DNA of 44,178 nucleotides from Gemmatimonadota bacterium. GTDB lineage: Bacteria; Gemmatimonadota; Gemmatimonadetes; Longimicrobiales; Gaopeijiaceae. A program made the position numbers and the translations under genes. Below are positions 35,210 through 43,013 of the stretch, one piece after another. The notes under the pieces were generated by a model. The model was not told the origin of the DNA. It did no database searches and saw nothing but the letters and a program-made list of their open reading frames with translations. Position 1 is the first letter of the stretch; the number at the start of each line of letters is the position of its first letter. The DNA lies in NCBI GenBank assembly GCA_007121555.1, contig SKKH01000200.1:1-44178 (forward strand), written 5' to 3'.

Positions 35210-35272
35210 CCTGGCTGGAGCCAGGGTCCCGCGGCGCCGCGAAGCCGGCGAAGTCGGACCCTCGATTCGAGG
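35210..35272 (+). repeat. Palindromes in the hsp20 leader
   Basis: Three perfect dyads lie in the presumed 5' leader: CCTGGCT-GG-AGCCAGG (35210-35225), CGCGGCGCCGCG (35230-35241) and CCTCGA-T-TCGAGG (35260-35272). The last ends 7 bases before the Shine-Dalgarno sequence GGGAGG (35280-35285). They may be structured RNA or repressor sites. The loops are too tight for ideal hairpins. Confidence 0.35.
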
Positions 35273-35294
35273 ATGAAAAGGGAGGTTTTGAACC

Positions 35295-35783
35295 ATGGCG
35301 ATCACACGGTATCGAAATCGCGTCTGGCCCACTCCGTGGCAGGAGCTGGAGGACATGTCGACTCGGCTGAGCCGGGTGTTCAACGAAGGGGCGACCGGAA
35401 GGGACACCATGGACTGGCTTCCGGCCGTCAACGTGGAAGAGACGAAGGAAGAGCTCGTTCTCACCGCGGAGCTCCCCGGGATGTCCCAGGAGGACGTTGA
35501 GATCGAACTCGAGAACAACGTGCTGACGATCCGGGGAACGAAGGAACAGACTCGACAGGAGGGAGATGATCGGCGCTACCATCTCTGGGAGCGTCGTTGG
35601 GGCAGCTTCCAGCGGTCGTTCACCCTGCCTCGGACGGTGAGCGCCGAGAAGATCGGTGCCAACTTCGACAACGGAATCCTCACGGTCCACATGCCCAAGG
35701 TGGCCGAGGCCCGGAGTCGTCGGATCCAGATCGGGGACGCGGCGGGCAACCCCAAAGAGGTCGGAACGGGAGGTGGAGACTGA
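35295..35783 (+). CDS. Small heat-shock protein, Hsp20/alpha-crystallin family
   Basis: ATP-independent holdase of 162 residues. The N-terminal arm (1-42) contains PWQELEDMSTRLSRVF, and the alpha-crystallin domain (about 43-135) has VLTAELPGMSQEDVEIELENNVLTI, the central RSFTLPRTV and NGILTVHMPK. The C-terminal IxI anchor is IQI (RRIQIGD). All parts needed for oligomerisation are present. GGGAGG lies 9 bases before the ATG. A sigma-54-like promoter about 130 bases upstream and several leader palindromes suggest stress-dependent regulation. No CIRCE element is seen. It ends before a strong bidirectional hairpin. Confidence 0.95.
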   Translation: MAITRYRNRVWPTPWQELEDMSTRLSRVFNEGATGRDTMDWLPAVNVEETKEELVLTAELPGMSQEDVEIELENNVLTIRGTKEQTRQEGDDRRYHLWERRWGSFQRSFTLPRTVSAEKIGANFDNGILTVHMPKVAEARSRRIQIGDAAGNPKEVGTGGGD

Positions 35784-35855
35784 TTCCACCGGCTCGCCGG
35801 CCCCGACGGGCCCCATCCGTTGAGCCCTGAATGGGCTCGGAGGAGGGATGTCCGC

Positions 35856-35888
35856 AAGCCCCGCAGGCCGATTTGGCCTGCGGGGCTT
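35856..35888. terminator. Strong bidirectional hairpin terminator
   Basis: AAGCCCCGCAGGCC (35856-35869) and GGCCTGCGGGGCTT (35875-35888) form a perfect 14-bp stem with the 5-base loop GATTT, between convergent hsp20 and the inositol-phosphatase gene. The AA...TT ends serve both directions although long T runs are missing. A smaller hairpin GAGCCC-TGAAT-GGGCTC lies just before it at 35822-35838. Confidence 0.75.
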
Positions 35889-35915
35889 CGCTTCGTGCTG
35901 AAGTCGAGGGGCGTC

Positions 35916-36734
35916 CTATCCCGCCGGTGTCGGACTGCAGAGCCGTCGATCCAGGGCGTCGAGCAGGGGCAGCGAGTTGGCGGCCAGGACGCTCCCCTTC
36001 GTGAGGGGATCCAGCGGCGCCCCCCCCACCCGCCTGAAGGCGCCTCCGGCTTCCTGGAGAATGGCCAGTCCGCCCGCAATGTCCCAGGGGCTGAGTTCCA
36101 ACTCCCAGAAGACATCCAGGGATCCCTGGGCCAGAAGGCAGAGGTCCAGGGCCGCCGAACCCCCTCGTCGGACCCCTGAGCTGGCGGGGAGGACTCTGGC
36201 GAACTGGGCCACGTACTCGTCGAGACGGTCCAGGAGCTTGAAGGGAAACCCCGTGCCCACCAGCGCATACCTCAATTCGGTGGTCTTGGACGTGCGGATG
36301 CGCTCCCCGTTTCGGTAGGCGCCCTGGCCCCGGGCGGCCCACCAGCGTTCGGACGTTGCCGGCGAGACGACGGCGCCCACGATGGGCTCGCCGTCGTGCA
36401 CGAGGCCCACCGAACTCCCGTAGGCCGGATAGCCATGGAGGAAGTTGGTGGTGCCGTCCAGGGGATCGATGATCCATACCGGCCCGCCGCCGCGAGCGGC
36501 CTCGATTCGTCCGGCCTCGTCGTCGCCTTCCTCCGCCAGGATGCGATGGTCGGGGAAGTGGGCGCGGATCCGGCTGACTGCCGCCTCCTGCGCCTCCAGG
36601 TCCACCTGGCTCACGAAATCCGAGGCCGAGGTCTTTTCTCGGGCCTCCTCGCTCCGGATCCGGCCCGACCATTCACGGTGCACCCGAGCCGCGGCGTCGG
36701 CAGCCGCCAGCGCGGCGTTCAGGAGGTGGCGCAT
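35916..36734 (-). CDS. Inositol-1-monophosphatase family protein
   Basis: Mg2+-dependent, Li+-sensitive type sugar phosphatase of 272 residues. The metal-binding motifs are complete: DFVSQVD, ILAEEGDD, WIIDPLDGTTNF (about residues 87-98) and the C-terminal LSPWDIAGG. SuhB/inositol monophosphatase is the nearest family. Related members hydrolyse histidinol phosphate, NADP or fructose-1,6-bisphosphate, and I cannot exclude these. AGAGG lies about 7 bases before the ATG. It is divergent from trpS across 92 bases that contain a symmetric TA-rich element, and convergent with hsp20. Confidence 0.9.
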   Translation of the reverse strand: MRHLLNAALAAADAAARVHREWSGRIRSEEAREKTSASDFVSQVDLEAQEAAVSRIRAHFPDHRILAEEGDDEAGRIEAARGGGPVWIIDPLDGTTNFLHGYPAYGSSVGLVHDGEPIVGAVVSPATSERWWAARGQGAYRNGERIRTSKTTELRYALVGTGFPFKLLDRLDEYVAQFARVLPASSGVRRGGSAALDLCLLAQGSLDVFWELELSPWDIAGGLAILQEAGGAFRRVGGAPLDPLTKGSVLAANSLPLLDALDRRLCSPTPAG

Positions 36735-36766
36735 CTCGGAACCTCTTCATTCGATGGGGTGAGCCG

Positions 36767-36777
36767 GCTAACTTAGC
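36767..36777. promoter_or_regulatory. Symmetric -10-like element between divergent genes
   Basis: GCTAA-C-TTAGC is a perfect 11-base palindrome reading TAACTT on one strand and TAAGTT on the other. It is positioned to act as -10 element for both trpS (TTCATT 17 bases upstream on the + strand) and the divergent inositol-phosphatase gene. It could instead be an operator half. Confidence 0.35.
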
Positions 36778-36826
36778 GCCTTCCAGGAATTCCGACCACG
36801 ACCGCGTAGAGCGGGGTGGAGCGCTC

Positions 36827-37855
36827 ATGGGAGACGAGATGTCGACAGGTGAAACGACGGTGCCGAAGGGTGTGCGAGTCTTCAGTGGAATGCAGCCCTC
36901 GGGCGAGGCGCACCTCGGCAACTATCTGGGGGCGCTCCGGCAATGGGTCAGCCTGCAGGACGAGCACGAGTGTTTCTTCTGCATTGTGGACCAGCACGCG
37001 ATCATGGGCAACGTGGCTCCGGACGAGCTCCCCGAGCGGGTCCTGGATCTGGCCGTGAGCTTCCTGGCCGTGGGCCTGGATCCGGAACGGAGCACGATCT
37101 TCGTTCAATCCGACGTTCCCGAACACACCGAGCTGGCCTGGCTCTTCAATGCCGTCACTCCGGTGGGCAACCTGGAGCGGATGACCCAGTACAAGGACAA
37201 GTCCGCGGAGCTGGAGTCCATTCCCTCCGGGCTGCTCAACTATCCGATCCTCCAGGCCGCCGACATCCTCCTCTATCGGGCCGGCGCTGTGCCCGTAGGA
37301 GAAGACCAGCTTCAGCACCTGGAGTTGACCAGAGAGATCGCCCGTCGCTGGAATGCCCGCTACGGTGAGTTCTTCCCCGAGCCGGAGGCGATTCGGGGCG
37401 GGGCCGGCCGCATCCTGGGCCTGGACGGGAAGGCCAAGATGAGCAAGTCCCTGGGGAACACCGTGGGTATCCTGGCCGAACCGGACGAGGTCTGGGACCG
37501 GGTCCGGACCGCCGTGACCGATCCACAGCGGATCCGTCGCGACGATCCCGGCCGTCCCGAGGTCTGCAACGTGTTTTCGCTGCACCGCCACTTCACCGAT
37601 CCCGACCGGATTCCCGACATCGCCGGGCAGTGCCGAGCCGCGACCCGGGGCTGTGTGGATTGCAAGCGGATTCTGGCCGACTCCATTGCCGATCACTTCG
37701 AGGAAGCCCGGGAGCGAGCCGCCGAGCTCCGAGCCTCCCCGGATCTCCTCCGGGAGATCCTGGATCAGGGGGCCCGACGGGCCCGCACCGAAGCCCGTGC
37801 GACCCTGAAAGAGGTGCGCGAACGCATGGGGATTCGCGGACGGGGTCGGGGCTGA
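36827..37855 (+). CDS. trpS: Tryptophanyl-tRNA synthetase
   Basis: Class Ic aminoacyl-tRNA synthetase charging tRNA-Trp, 342 residues, close to the bacterial norm of about 330-350. The HIGH-type motif lies in GMQPSGEAHLGNYLGAL, the adenylate-binding region includes DQHAIMG and LLNYPILQAADILLY, the VGEDQLQHLELTREIARR loop follows and the KMSKS motif is KAKMSKSLGN. The RGCVDCKR segment is typical of the C-terminal domain. ATG 36827 has GGAG 5 bases upstream. ATG 36839, four codons on, also has a good ribosome site and is an alternative. It starts close to the symmetric -10-like element. Confidence 0.97.
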   Translation: MGDEMSTGETTVPKGVRVFSGMQPSGEAHLGNYLGALRQWVSLQDEHECFFCIVDQHAIMGNVAPDELPERVLDLAVSFLAVGLDPERSTIFVQSDVPEHTELAWLFNAVTPVGNLERMTQYKDKSAELESIPSGLLNYPILQAADILLYRAGAVPVGEDQLQHLELTREIARRWNARYGEFFPEPEAIRGGAGRILGLDGKAKMSKSLGNTVGILAEPDEVWDRVRTAVTDPQRIRRDDPGRPEVCNVFSLHRHFTDPDRIPDIAGQCRAATRGCVDCKRILADSIADHFEEARERAAELRASPDLLREILDQGARRARTEARATLKEVRERMGIRGRGRG

Positions 37856-38004
37856 GCGCCGCGCCTGAACCTCCCCGACGGCTGGCGTGCCCCATCGGAG
37901 TCGAAATACCTTTCCGCCCGGGTCAGTGGGATCGAACTACCAGGAAACAGCCTGGCCACCGGGTCGGCCGTGACCGTTCCGACCTCCTTCTCAAGAGAAC
38001 CGCG

Positions 38005-39147
38005 ATGACCGAGATCTTCAGGGCCGCCATCCAGCGGGGGGCCTCCGACATCCACCTCAAGGCCGGCGATGTGGTTCGGGCCCGGATCCATGGTCAGCTC
38101 GTCCCCCTGACTCAGCAGCGCCTCAACCAGGACCAGCTTCGGGCCCTGGCGCTCAAATTGATTCCGCGCCAGAGTGACCGGGAGCGGATCGACGATCTCA
38201 CCGACTACGACTGCTCCTGGGGCATGGCCGGCCTGGGTCGGTTCCGGGTGAACATCCTACGGCAGCGGGGCTCCCTCATGATCGTCATGCGGGTGATCCC
38301 CTTCGAGGTGCCCACCTTCGAAGAGCTCCGCCTGCCTTCGATTCTGGAGAAGATCTCCGCCCACGAGCGGGGCCTAATTCTGGTCACCGGGGTCACCGGG
38401 TCCGGAAAGAGCTCGACCATGGCCGCCATGGTGCACCACATCAACCGCACCTGGTCCCGACACGTCGTCACCCTGGAGAATCCAATTGAATTTCTCCACC
38501 GCGACCAGAAGAGCTCCATCACCCAACGGGACGTGGGGACCGACACGCTGAATTTCAACGACGGACTCCGGGCTGCTCTGCGCCAGGACCCCGACGTGAT
38601 CCTCATCGGAGAGATGAGAGATACCGAAACCATCGACATCGCCCTCAAGGCGGCGGAGACGGGTCACCTCGTCATCTCCACCGTCCACACCCAGGACGCG
38701 GTGCAGACCATCTCCCGTCTGATCGCCGTCTTCAACAGATCGGAGCAGGAGATGGCTCGAATCCGCCTTTCCGAGACCCTTCAGGCCATCATCTCGCAGC
38801 GGCTCCTCCCCAGGGCGGACCGGAGCGGTCGAGTCGTGGCCTGCGAGGTCATGGTGGTCACCGGTACGATCCGGGATCACATCCGGGACCCTGACCGTGT
38901 GGCCGAGATCGTGGACCTGATCGCCGACGGAAGGGACCACTACGGCTCCCAGACCTTCGACCAGCACCTGACCGAACTGGTCCGTGACGACCTCGTCTCC
39001 TTCGACGTCGCCAAGGCCGCGGCCTCGAACCCCTCCGACTTCGAGTTGAAGATGAAGTTTTTCGAGGATGGCGGCTCGACCGGATCGGGTGGCGGGATGC
39101 AGGATCAGTTCTCCGCAGGAGACCCCACCTTCACCCGGGAGGGCTGA
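38005..39147 (+). CDS. pilT: PilT-type twitching/retraction ATPase
   Basis: Hexameric secretion ATPase that drives type IV pilus retraction, 380 residues from ATG 38005. The N-terminal PAS-like domain starts ASDIHLKAGD. Walker A is GVTGSGKSST, the Asp box includes RDVGTDT, Walker B is LIGEMRD and the His box is TGHLVISTVHT. The C-terminus after the usual PSDFELKMKFF end is extended by about 25 Gly/Ser-rich residues. No other pilus genes are in the window, so a lone or scattered copy is likely. The frame reads open back to 37630, but the family start fits 38005. The 149-base upstream region holds two small hairpins (37940-37955 and 37962-37984). Confidence 0.94.
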   Translation: MTEIFRAAIQRGASDIHLKAGDVVRARIHGQLVPLTQQRLNQDQLRALALKLIPRQSDRERIDDLTDYDCSWGMAGLGRFRVNILRQRGSLMIVMRVIPFEVPTFEELRLPSILEKISAHERGLILVTGVTGSGKSSTMAAMVHHINRTWSRHVVTLENPIEFLHRDQKSSITQRDVGTDTLNFNDGLRAALRQDPDVILIGEMRDTETIDIALKAAETGHLVISTVHTQDAVQTISRLIAVFNRSEQEMARIRLSETLQAIISQRLLPRADRSGRVVACEVMVVTGTIRDHIRDPDRVAEIVDLIADGRDHYGSQTFDQHLTELVRDDLVSFDVAKAAASNPSDFELKMKFFEDGGSTGSGGGMQDQFSAGDPTFTREG

Positions 39148-39150
39148 CCG

Positions 39151-40059
39151 ATGGCTCCACGACCCCTGGACCTGGCCGGCGTGCTCATCCCCACGACCAC
39201 TCCCTTCGATCCGGTGACGGGAGATCTGGATGTGGTCGCCCTTCGCGCCAATGTGCGCCGGTACATGGAGGAGCCGGTTCTCGGCGTGGTCATCGGGGGG
39301 TCCACCGGCGAAGCGGTCCTCCTGGACCGCACCGAGCGGACCCGGGCCCTGGAGGCGATCCGGGAGGTGGTTCCTGAAGATCGATTGCTGGTGGCCGGGA
39401 CCGGGGCCGAGTCCACCCGCCAGACCCTGGCCCTGACCCGGGACGCCGCCGAGCGGGGGGCCGACGCCGTATTGGTACAGCCCCCGGCGTTCTACCGTGG
39501 GGCCATGCGATCCGATGTCCTGGTGCGCCACTATCGGGCGGTGGCGGATGGATCGCCGGTGCCGGTGATCCTCTACCAGGTTCCGCTCCGGTTCAGCACC
39601 CTGGAGCTCGAAGCCGGGGTGGTCGGAGAGCTCTCCCGTCACCCGAACATCGTGGGGATCAAGGACTCCAGGGGAGACCTGGACCGGCTGGCAGCGTACC
39701 TGGAGCGAGCGCAGGACGGGTTTCAAGTGCTGGTGGGGAGCGGGTCGGCCCTCTACCCCTCACTCGAGCTGGGCGCCGTGGGCGGGATCCTGGGAGTGGC
39801 CAACGTCGTTCCGGGATGGACGGGCCGTCTTCATGCCGCCTTCCAGGCGGGGGATCATCCTGAAGCCGGTCGGCTCCAGGAGGCCGTCACACCCCTGCAC
39901 AACGAGATCGTCGGGGGGCTCGGGGTGCCGGGGGTGAAGTATGCCCTGGATCTCCTGGGTCTTCAGGGCGGAGATCCCCGCGCGCCCCTCGCTCCCCTGG
40001 ACGAGAAGGGACGAGGGCGAGTGGAGGGGGTCCTTCGCGGGGCAGGTCTGGTGGAGTAG
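39151..40059 (+). CDS. DapA-superfamily aldolase, HOGA-like or dihydrodipicolinate synthase
   Basis: TIM-barrel class I aldolase of the DapA/NAL family, 302 residues. The Schiff-base lysine is K171 in GIKDSRGD and the catalytic tyrosine is Y142 in YQVPLR. Several blocks resemble 4-hydroxy-2-oxoglutarate aldolase (HOGA1) more than DapA: LLVAGTGAESTRQT, PPAFYRGAM, LYPSLELGAVGGILGVANV and the terminal GVPGVKYALDLLGL with GGDPRAPL. KDS replaces the DapA KEA. Against this, R147 matches the DapA substrate-carboxylate arginine. So I give the superfamily only. It starts 3 bases after pilT, probably cotranscribed by position rather than function. Confidence 0.8.
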   Translation: MAPRPLDLAGVLIPTTTPFDPVTGDLDVVALRANVRRYMEEPVLGVVIGGSTGEAVLLDRTERTRALEAIREVVPEDRLLVAGTGAESTRQTLALTRDAAERGADAVLVQPPAFYRGAMRSDVLVRHYRAVADGSPVPVILYQVPLRFSTLELEAGVVGELSRHPNIVGIKDSRGDLDRLAAYLERAQDGFQVLVGSGSALYPSLELGAVGGILGVANVVPGWTGRLHAAFQAGDHPEAGRLQEAVTPLHNEIVGGLGVPGVKYALDLLGLQGGDPRAPLAPLDEKGRGRVEGVLRGAGLVE

Positions 40060-40121
40060 GCCACCGACACGCCGGTGTCCGATGAGATAGGGGGCCCATG
40101 CCCTTCCTCCGGTGCGCTCCA

Positions 40122-40174
40122 GGGCCTCGAGTTGGAGGCCTCATGTCCGGGTGGTCGCCTTGACATGGGGCCTC
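40122..40174. repeat. Competing inverted repeats overlapping the purA promoter
   Basis: GAGGCCTCATGTC (40135-40147) pairs with GACATGGGGCCTC (40162-40174) over 13 positions, one being a G-U wobble in RNA, with a 14-base spacer. The left arm can alternatively pair with GGGCCTC at 40122-40128. The right arm overlaps the TTGACA box. This is operator-like in DNA and would be a mutually exclusive hairpin pair in read-through RNA. Confidence 0.45.
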
Positions 40175-40189
40175 TTGAACGCCTAGCTT
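40160..40189 (+). promoter_or_regulatory. Candidate sigma-70-type promoter of purA
   Basis: A perfect -35 TTGACA (40160-40165), an 18-base spacer and TAGCTT (40184-40189) as -10 box. Transcription would start near 40196, giving a leader of about 60-80 bases that contains a hairpin AAGGAT/ATCCTT (40196-40216) and a terminator-like structure. Confidence 0.55.
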
Positions 40190-40227
40190 CCCCCAAAGGA
40201 TTGAGCGGCCATCCTTGCGACTCGTCG

Positions 40228-40255
40228 AGCCCTCCCCCCCGGGATGGGCTTTTTT
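40228..40255 (+). terminator. Intrinsic terminator directly before purA (possible attenuator)
   Basis: AGCCCTCCC (40228-40236) pairs with GGGATGGGCT (40241-40250) with one bulged base, loop CCCC, followed by six T (40250-40255). This is the only classical stem plus T-tract terminator in the window. It lies downstream of the TTGACA promoter and ends one base before the first in-frame ATG of purA, so it may terminate dapA-side read-through or attenuate purA. Confidence 0.65.
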
Positions 40256-40256
40256 C

Positions 40257-41576
40257 ATGTCCAGCAGGAGCGTCTTGAAGGTGCACGTACCAGCCGGATC
40301 CAGCCGGTGTGTCGTCGTCGTAGGTTGTCAGTGGGGCGACGAAGGGAAGGGGAAGATCGTCGACGTCCTGTCCGAGGGCATGGACGTGGTGGCCCGCTAT
40401 CAGGGGGGCGCCAACGCCGGCCATACGGTCCACGTCGGCGATCTCGAGTTCATCCTCCACCAGATTCCCTCGGGAATCCTGCATTCGGGGAAGCGCTGTC
40501 TTCTGGGCAACGGGGTCGTGCTCGACATGATCCAGTTCTTCCAGGAGTACGATGCCCTCGTGGCCAGGGGAGTCGAGGTCGAGGGTCGGGTGGGGGTGAG
40601 CCGACGTGCCCACCTCCTCCTTCCCTACCACCGGATCCTGGATCGGGCGGTCGAGGATCGGGCGACCGACAAGATCGGCACCACCGGTCGGGGGATTGGG
40701 CCGGCGTACGAGGACAAGGCCGGCCGCCGAGGCATCCGGGTGGCGGACCTGGGAGACGAGGCCCGCTTCCGGCAACTCATGGGGCGGGGTCTGGAGCGGG
40801 CTCGGATCCGCCTGGGGGACCTGGGACACGACGTCGCCCAGGAGCTGGACGATTCGGTGGACCAGGCCATGGAGCTTCGGCCCCGCCTCCTCGCCCTCTC
40901 CACCGATACCGGACTCGAGGTGGACGAAGCCCTGGCCCGTGGCGAGAGGGTGCTCCTGGAAGGGGCCCAGGGCACGGCGCTGGACCTGGATCACGGAACG
41001 TATCCCTACGTCACCTCCTCGAATACGACCGCGGCCGCCGCCGCCACCGGAGTCGGGGTGGGACCCACCCGCATCGAGTCCGTTCTGGGTGTGGTGAAGG
41101 CCTATACCACCCGGGTCGGCAACGGCCCTCTCCCCACTGAGTTCGAAGGCGAAATGGGGGAGCATGTGCGAACGTTGGGTGGAGAGTTCGGAGCTACGAC
41201 CGGTCGGCCTCGACGCTGCGGCTGGTTCGATGCGGTGCTGGCCCGCTATTCGGCCCGCGTGAACGGTCTCACCGGTCTGGCCGTGACGAAGCTCGACGTC
41301 CTGGATACGCTCCCCGAGATCGGGGTGGCCACCGGCTACCGGATGCCAGGAGGCGAGGTACACGAGTTTCCCGCCGACACCCAGGGCCTGGATGGGGCCG
41401 AGCCGATCCTCGAGACCCTCCCCGGATGGGAGTGCCACACGGGAGACGCCCGGTCCCTGGACGACCTTCCCGCCAACGCTCGACGCTACCTGGACCGGGT
41501 GGAGGAGCTCACGGGCGCCCCCATCGAGATGGTCTCCGTGGGTTCGAAGCGAAGCCAGATCATTCCCGTGGCTTGA
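40257..41576 (+). CDS. purA: Adenylosuccinate synthetase
   Basis: GTP-dependent enzyme joining IMP and aspartate in AMP synthesis, about 440 residues. Signature GCQWGDEGKGK near residue 27 is followed by GANAGHTV, GTTGRGIGPAYEDK, and GSKRSQIIPV at the end. Three starts are possible: ATG 40257, which sits right after the terminator T run with no ribosome site, TTG 40275 (AGGAG 4 bases upstream) and GTG 40281 (AGGAG 10 bases upstream). Family alignment would accept any of them. I list the longest near-family one, but expression from TTG or GTG is quite possible. Its leader holds a promoter, hairpins and a terminator. Confidence 0.95.
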   Translation: MSSRSVLKVHVPAGSSRCVVVVGCQWGDEGKGKIVDVLSEGMDVVARYQGGANAGHTVHVGDLEFILHQIPSGILHSGKRCLLGNGVVLDMIQFFQEYDALVARGVEVEGRVGVSRRAHLLLPYHRILDRAVEDRATDKIGTTGRGIGPAYEDKAGRRGIRVADLGDEARFRQLMGRGLERARIRLGDLGHDVAQELDDSVDQAMELRPRLLALSTDTGLEVDEALARGERVLLEGAQGTALDLDHGTYPYVTSSNTTAAAAATGVGVGPTRIESVLGVVKAYTTRVGNGPLPTEFEGEMGEHVRTLGGEFGATTGRPRRCGWFDAVLARYSARVNGLTGLAVTKLDVLDTLPEIGVATGYRMPGGEVHEFPADTQGLDGAEPILETLPGWECHTGDARSLDDLPANARRYLDRVEELTGAPIEMVSVGSKRSQIIPVA

Positions 41577-41673
41577 CCTTCACACGGGACGGGGGCCGCA
41601 TTAGCTTTAAAAGCTCTGTGTCGCGGTGATGCGGCGCAGTCGACGCACAACAGGGTAGAGGAATGGTTGGCGA

Positions 41674-42996
41674 ATGTTCGATGAGTTGAGCCAGAAGCTG
41701 GATTCCGCACTGGGCAAATTGCGCCAGCGCGGGGTGCTCAATGAATCCATGGTCAAGGAAGGGCTCCGGGAGGTTCGGAGGGTTCTTCTCGAGGCCGACG
41801 TCAACTACCGGGTCACCCGGGAGTTCCTGAAGCGCGTCGAGGAGAAAGCTCTGGGCGAGGAGGTCCTCAAGTCGGTCTCCCCGGGCCAGCAGATCGTCAA
41901 GATCGTCCACGACGAGCTGGCCGAACTGCTGGGAGAAGGCCGGCCCACCATGGCGTGGGCCTCCTCCCCTCCCACGGTGGTCCTGGTCGTGGGGTTGCAG
42001 GGCTCGGGAAAGACGACCACGGTGGCCAAGCTGGCCCGGCGCTTCCTCCGGGAGGGCCGGGAGCCCATGCTGGCGGCCTGCGATCTGGTCCGGCCCGCTG
42101 CGGTGGAGCAGTTGACCACCCTGGCGAACCGCATCGAGGTGCCGATCCACGCCGGACCCACTGGGGGCGACCCTGTGGCTGCGGCCCGGGAGGCACTGGA
42201 AGAGGCGAGGCGGGAGAATCGGGCCGTGCTCATCGTGGACACGGCCGGGCGGCTGCAGATCGACGAGCCGCTCATGAACGAGCTGGGCCGGATCCGGGAT
42301 GCGGTCCGGCCCGATGAGATCCTCTTCGTGGCCGATGCCATGACGGGGCAGGAGGCGGTCAGGATCGCCCAGGGCTTCGACGAGGCCCTCGGCGTGACCG
42401 GCATCATCCTGACCAAGATGGATGGAGATGCCCGCGGAGGTGCGGCCCTCTCCATCCGGAGCGTGGTGGGCAAGCCCATCAAGTTCATCGGTGTGGGCGA
42501 GGGGGTCGACGATCTGGATGCCGCCGACCCCCAGCGTCTGGCCGGTCGGATCCTTCAGCAGGGCGACGTGGTCGGTCTGGTGGAGCGGGCTCAGCGGGCG
42601 GTGGACGAGGACGCGTCGGCCCAGCTCGAAGAGAAGATGATGGGCAAGGGGAAGTTCACCCTGGAGGACTTTCTCGTGGCCATGCGGCAGGTGCAGAAGA
42701 TGGGCCCACTCGAGCAGCTCGTGAAGCTGATTCCGGGGCTCGGAAAGAAGCTGCCCATCGGCAACATCGACCCGAAGCGGATGAAGCACACCGAGGCCAT
42801 CATCCTCTCCATGACGCCGGACGAGAGGAGACGCCCCGAGATCATCAACCGTTCCCGACGCGTCCGCATCGCACGGGGCAGCGGGCGGTCGGTCGCTGAA
42901 GTAAATCGTCTCCTGAAGCAGTTCAAGGAGATGAAGAAGATGATGAAGAAGATGAAGGGAATGCGGGGAGGAATGCCGGGGCTCATGCCCCGCTGA
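41674..42996 (+). CDS. ffh: Signal recognition particle GTPase Ffh
   Basis: Protein component of SRP that binds signal sequences and 4.5S RNA and docks with FtsY. It has 440 residues: N domain (about 1-90), G domain with G1 GLQGSGKTTTVAK, DLVRPAAVEQL, DTAGRLQ and TKMDGDARGGAALS, and a methionine-rich M domain ending in a basic MKKMMKKMKGMRGG tail. GAGGA lies 11 bases before the ATG. The 97-base upstream gap contains AGCTTTAAAAGCT, a TA-rich near-palindrome that may include a -10 element. rpsP and rimM follow in the conserved order. Confidence 0.97.
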   Translation: MFDELSQKLDSALGKLRQRGVLNESMVKEGLREVRRVLLEADVNYRVTREFLKRVEEKALGEEVLKSVSPGQQIVKIVHDELAELLGEGRPTMAWASSPPTVVLVVGLQGSGKTTTVAKLARRFLREGREPMLAACDLVRPAAVEQLTTLANRIEVPIHAGPTGGDPVAAAREALEEARRENRAVLIVDTAGRLQIDEPLMNELGRIRDAVRPDEILFVADAMTGQEAVRIAQGFDEALGVTGIILTKMDGDARGGAALSIRSVVGKPIKFIGVGEGVDDLDAADPQRLAGRILQQGDVVGLVERAQRAVDEDASAQLEEKMMGKGKFTLEDFLVAMRQVQKMGPLEQLVKLIPGLGKKLPIGNIDPKRMKHTEAIILSMTPDERRRPEIINRSRRVRIARGSGRSVAEVNRLLKQFKEMKKMMKKMKGMRGGMPGLMPR

Positions 42997-43013
42997 CCTC
43001 TCTATTTGTTCAG

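Noticed and set aside
37630-38004. Upstream extension of the pilT frame into trpS
   Set aside because: The extension has no PilT similarity and overlaps the conserved trpS C-terminus.
40075-40278. Small + strand frame of 67 codons between the aldolase and purA
   Set aside because: It runs through the promoter, inverted repeats and terminator, has no ribosome site and no recognisable product.
41577-41673. SRP RNA gene next to ffh
   Set aside because: The gap is 97 bases and lacks the conserved GGAA tetraloop stem of 4.5S RNA.
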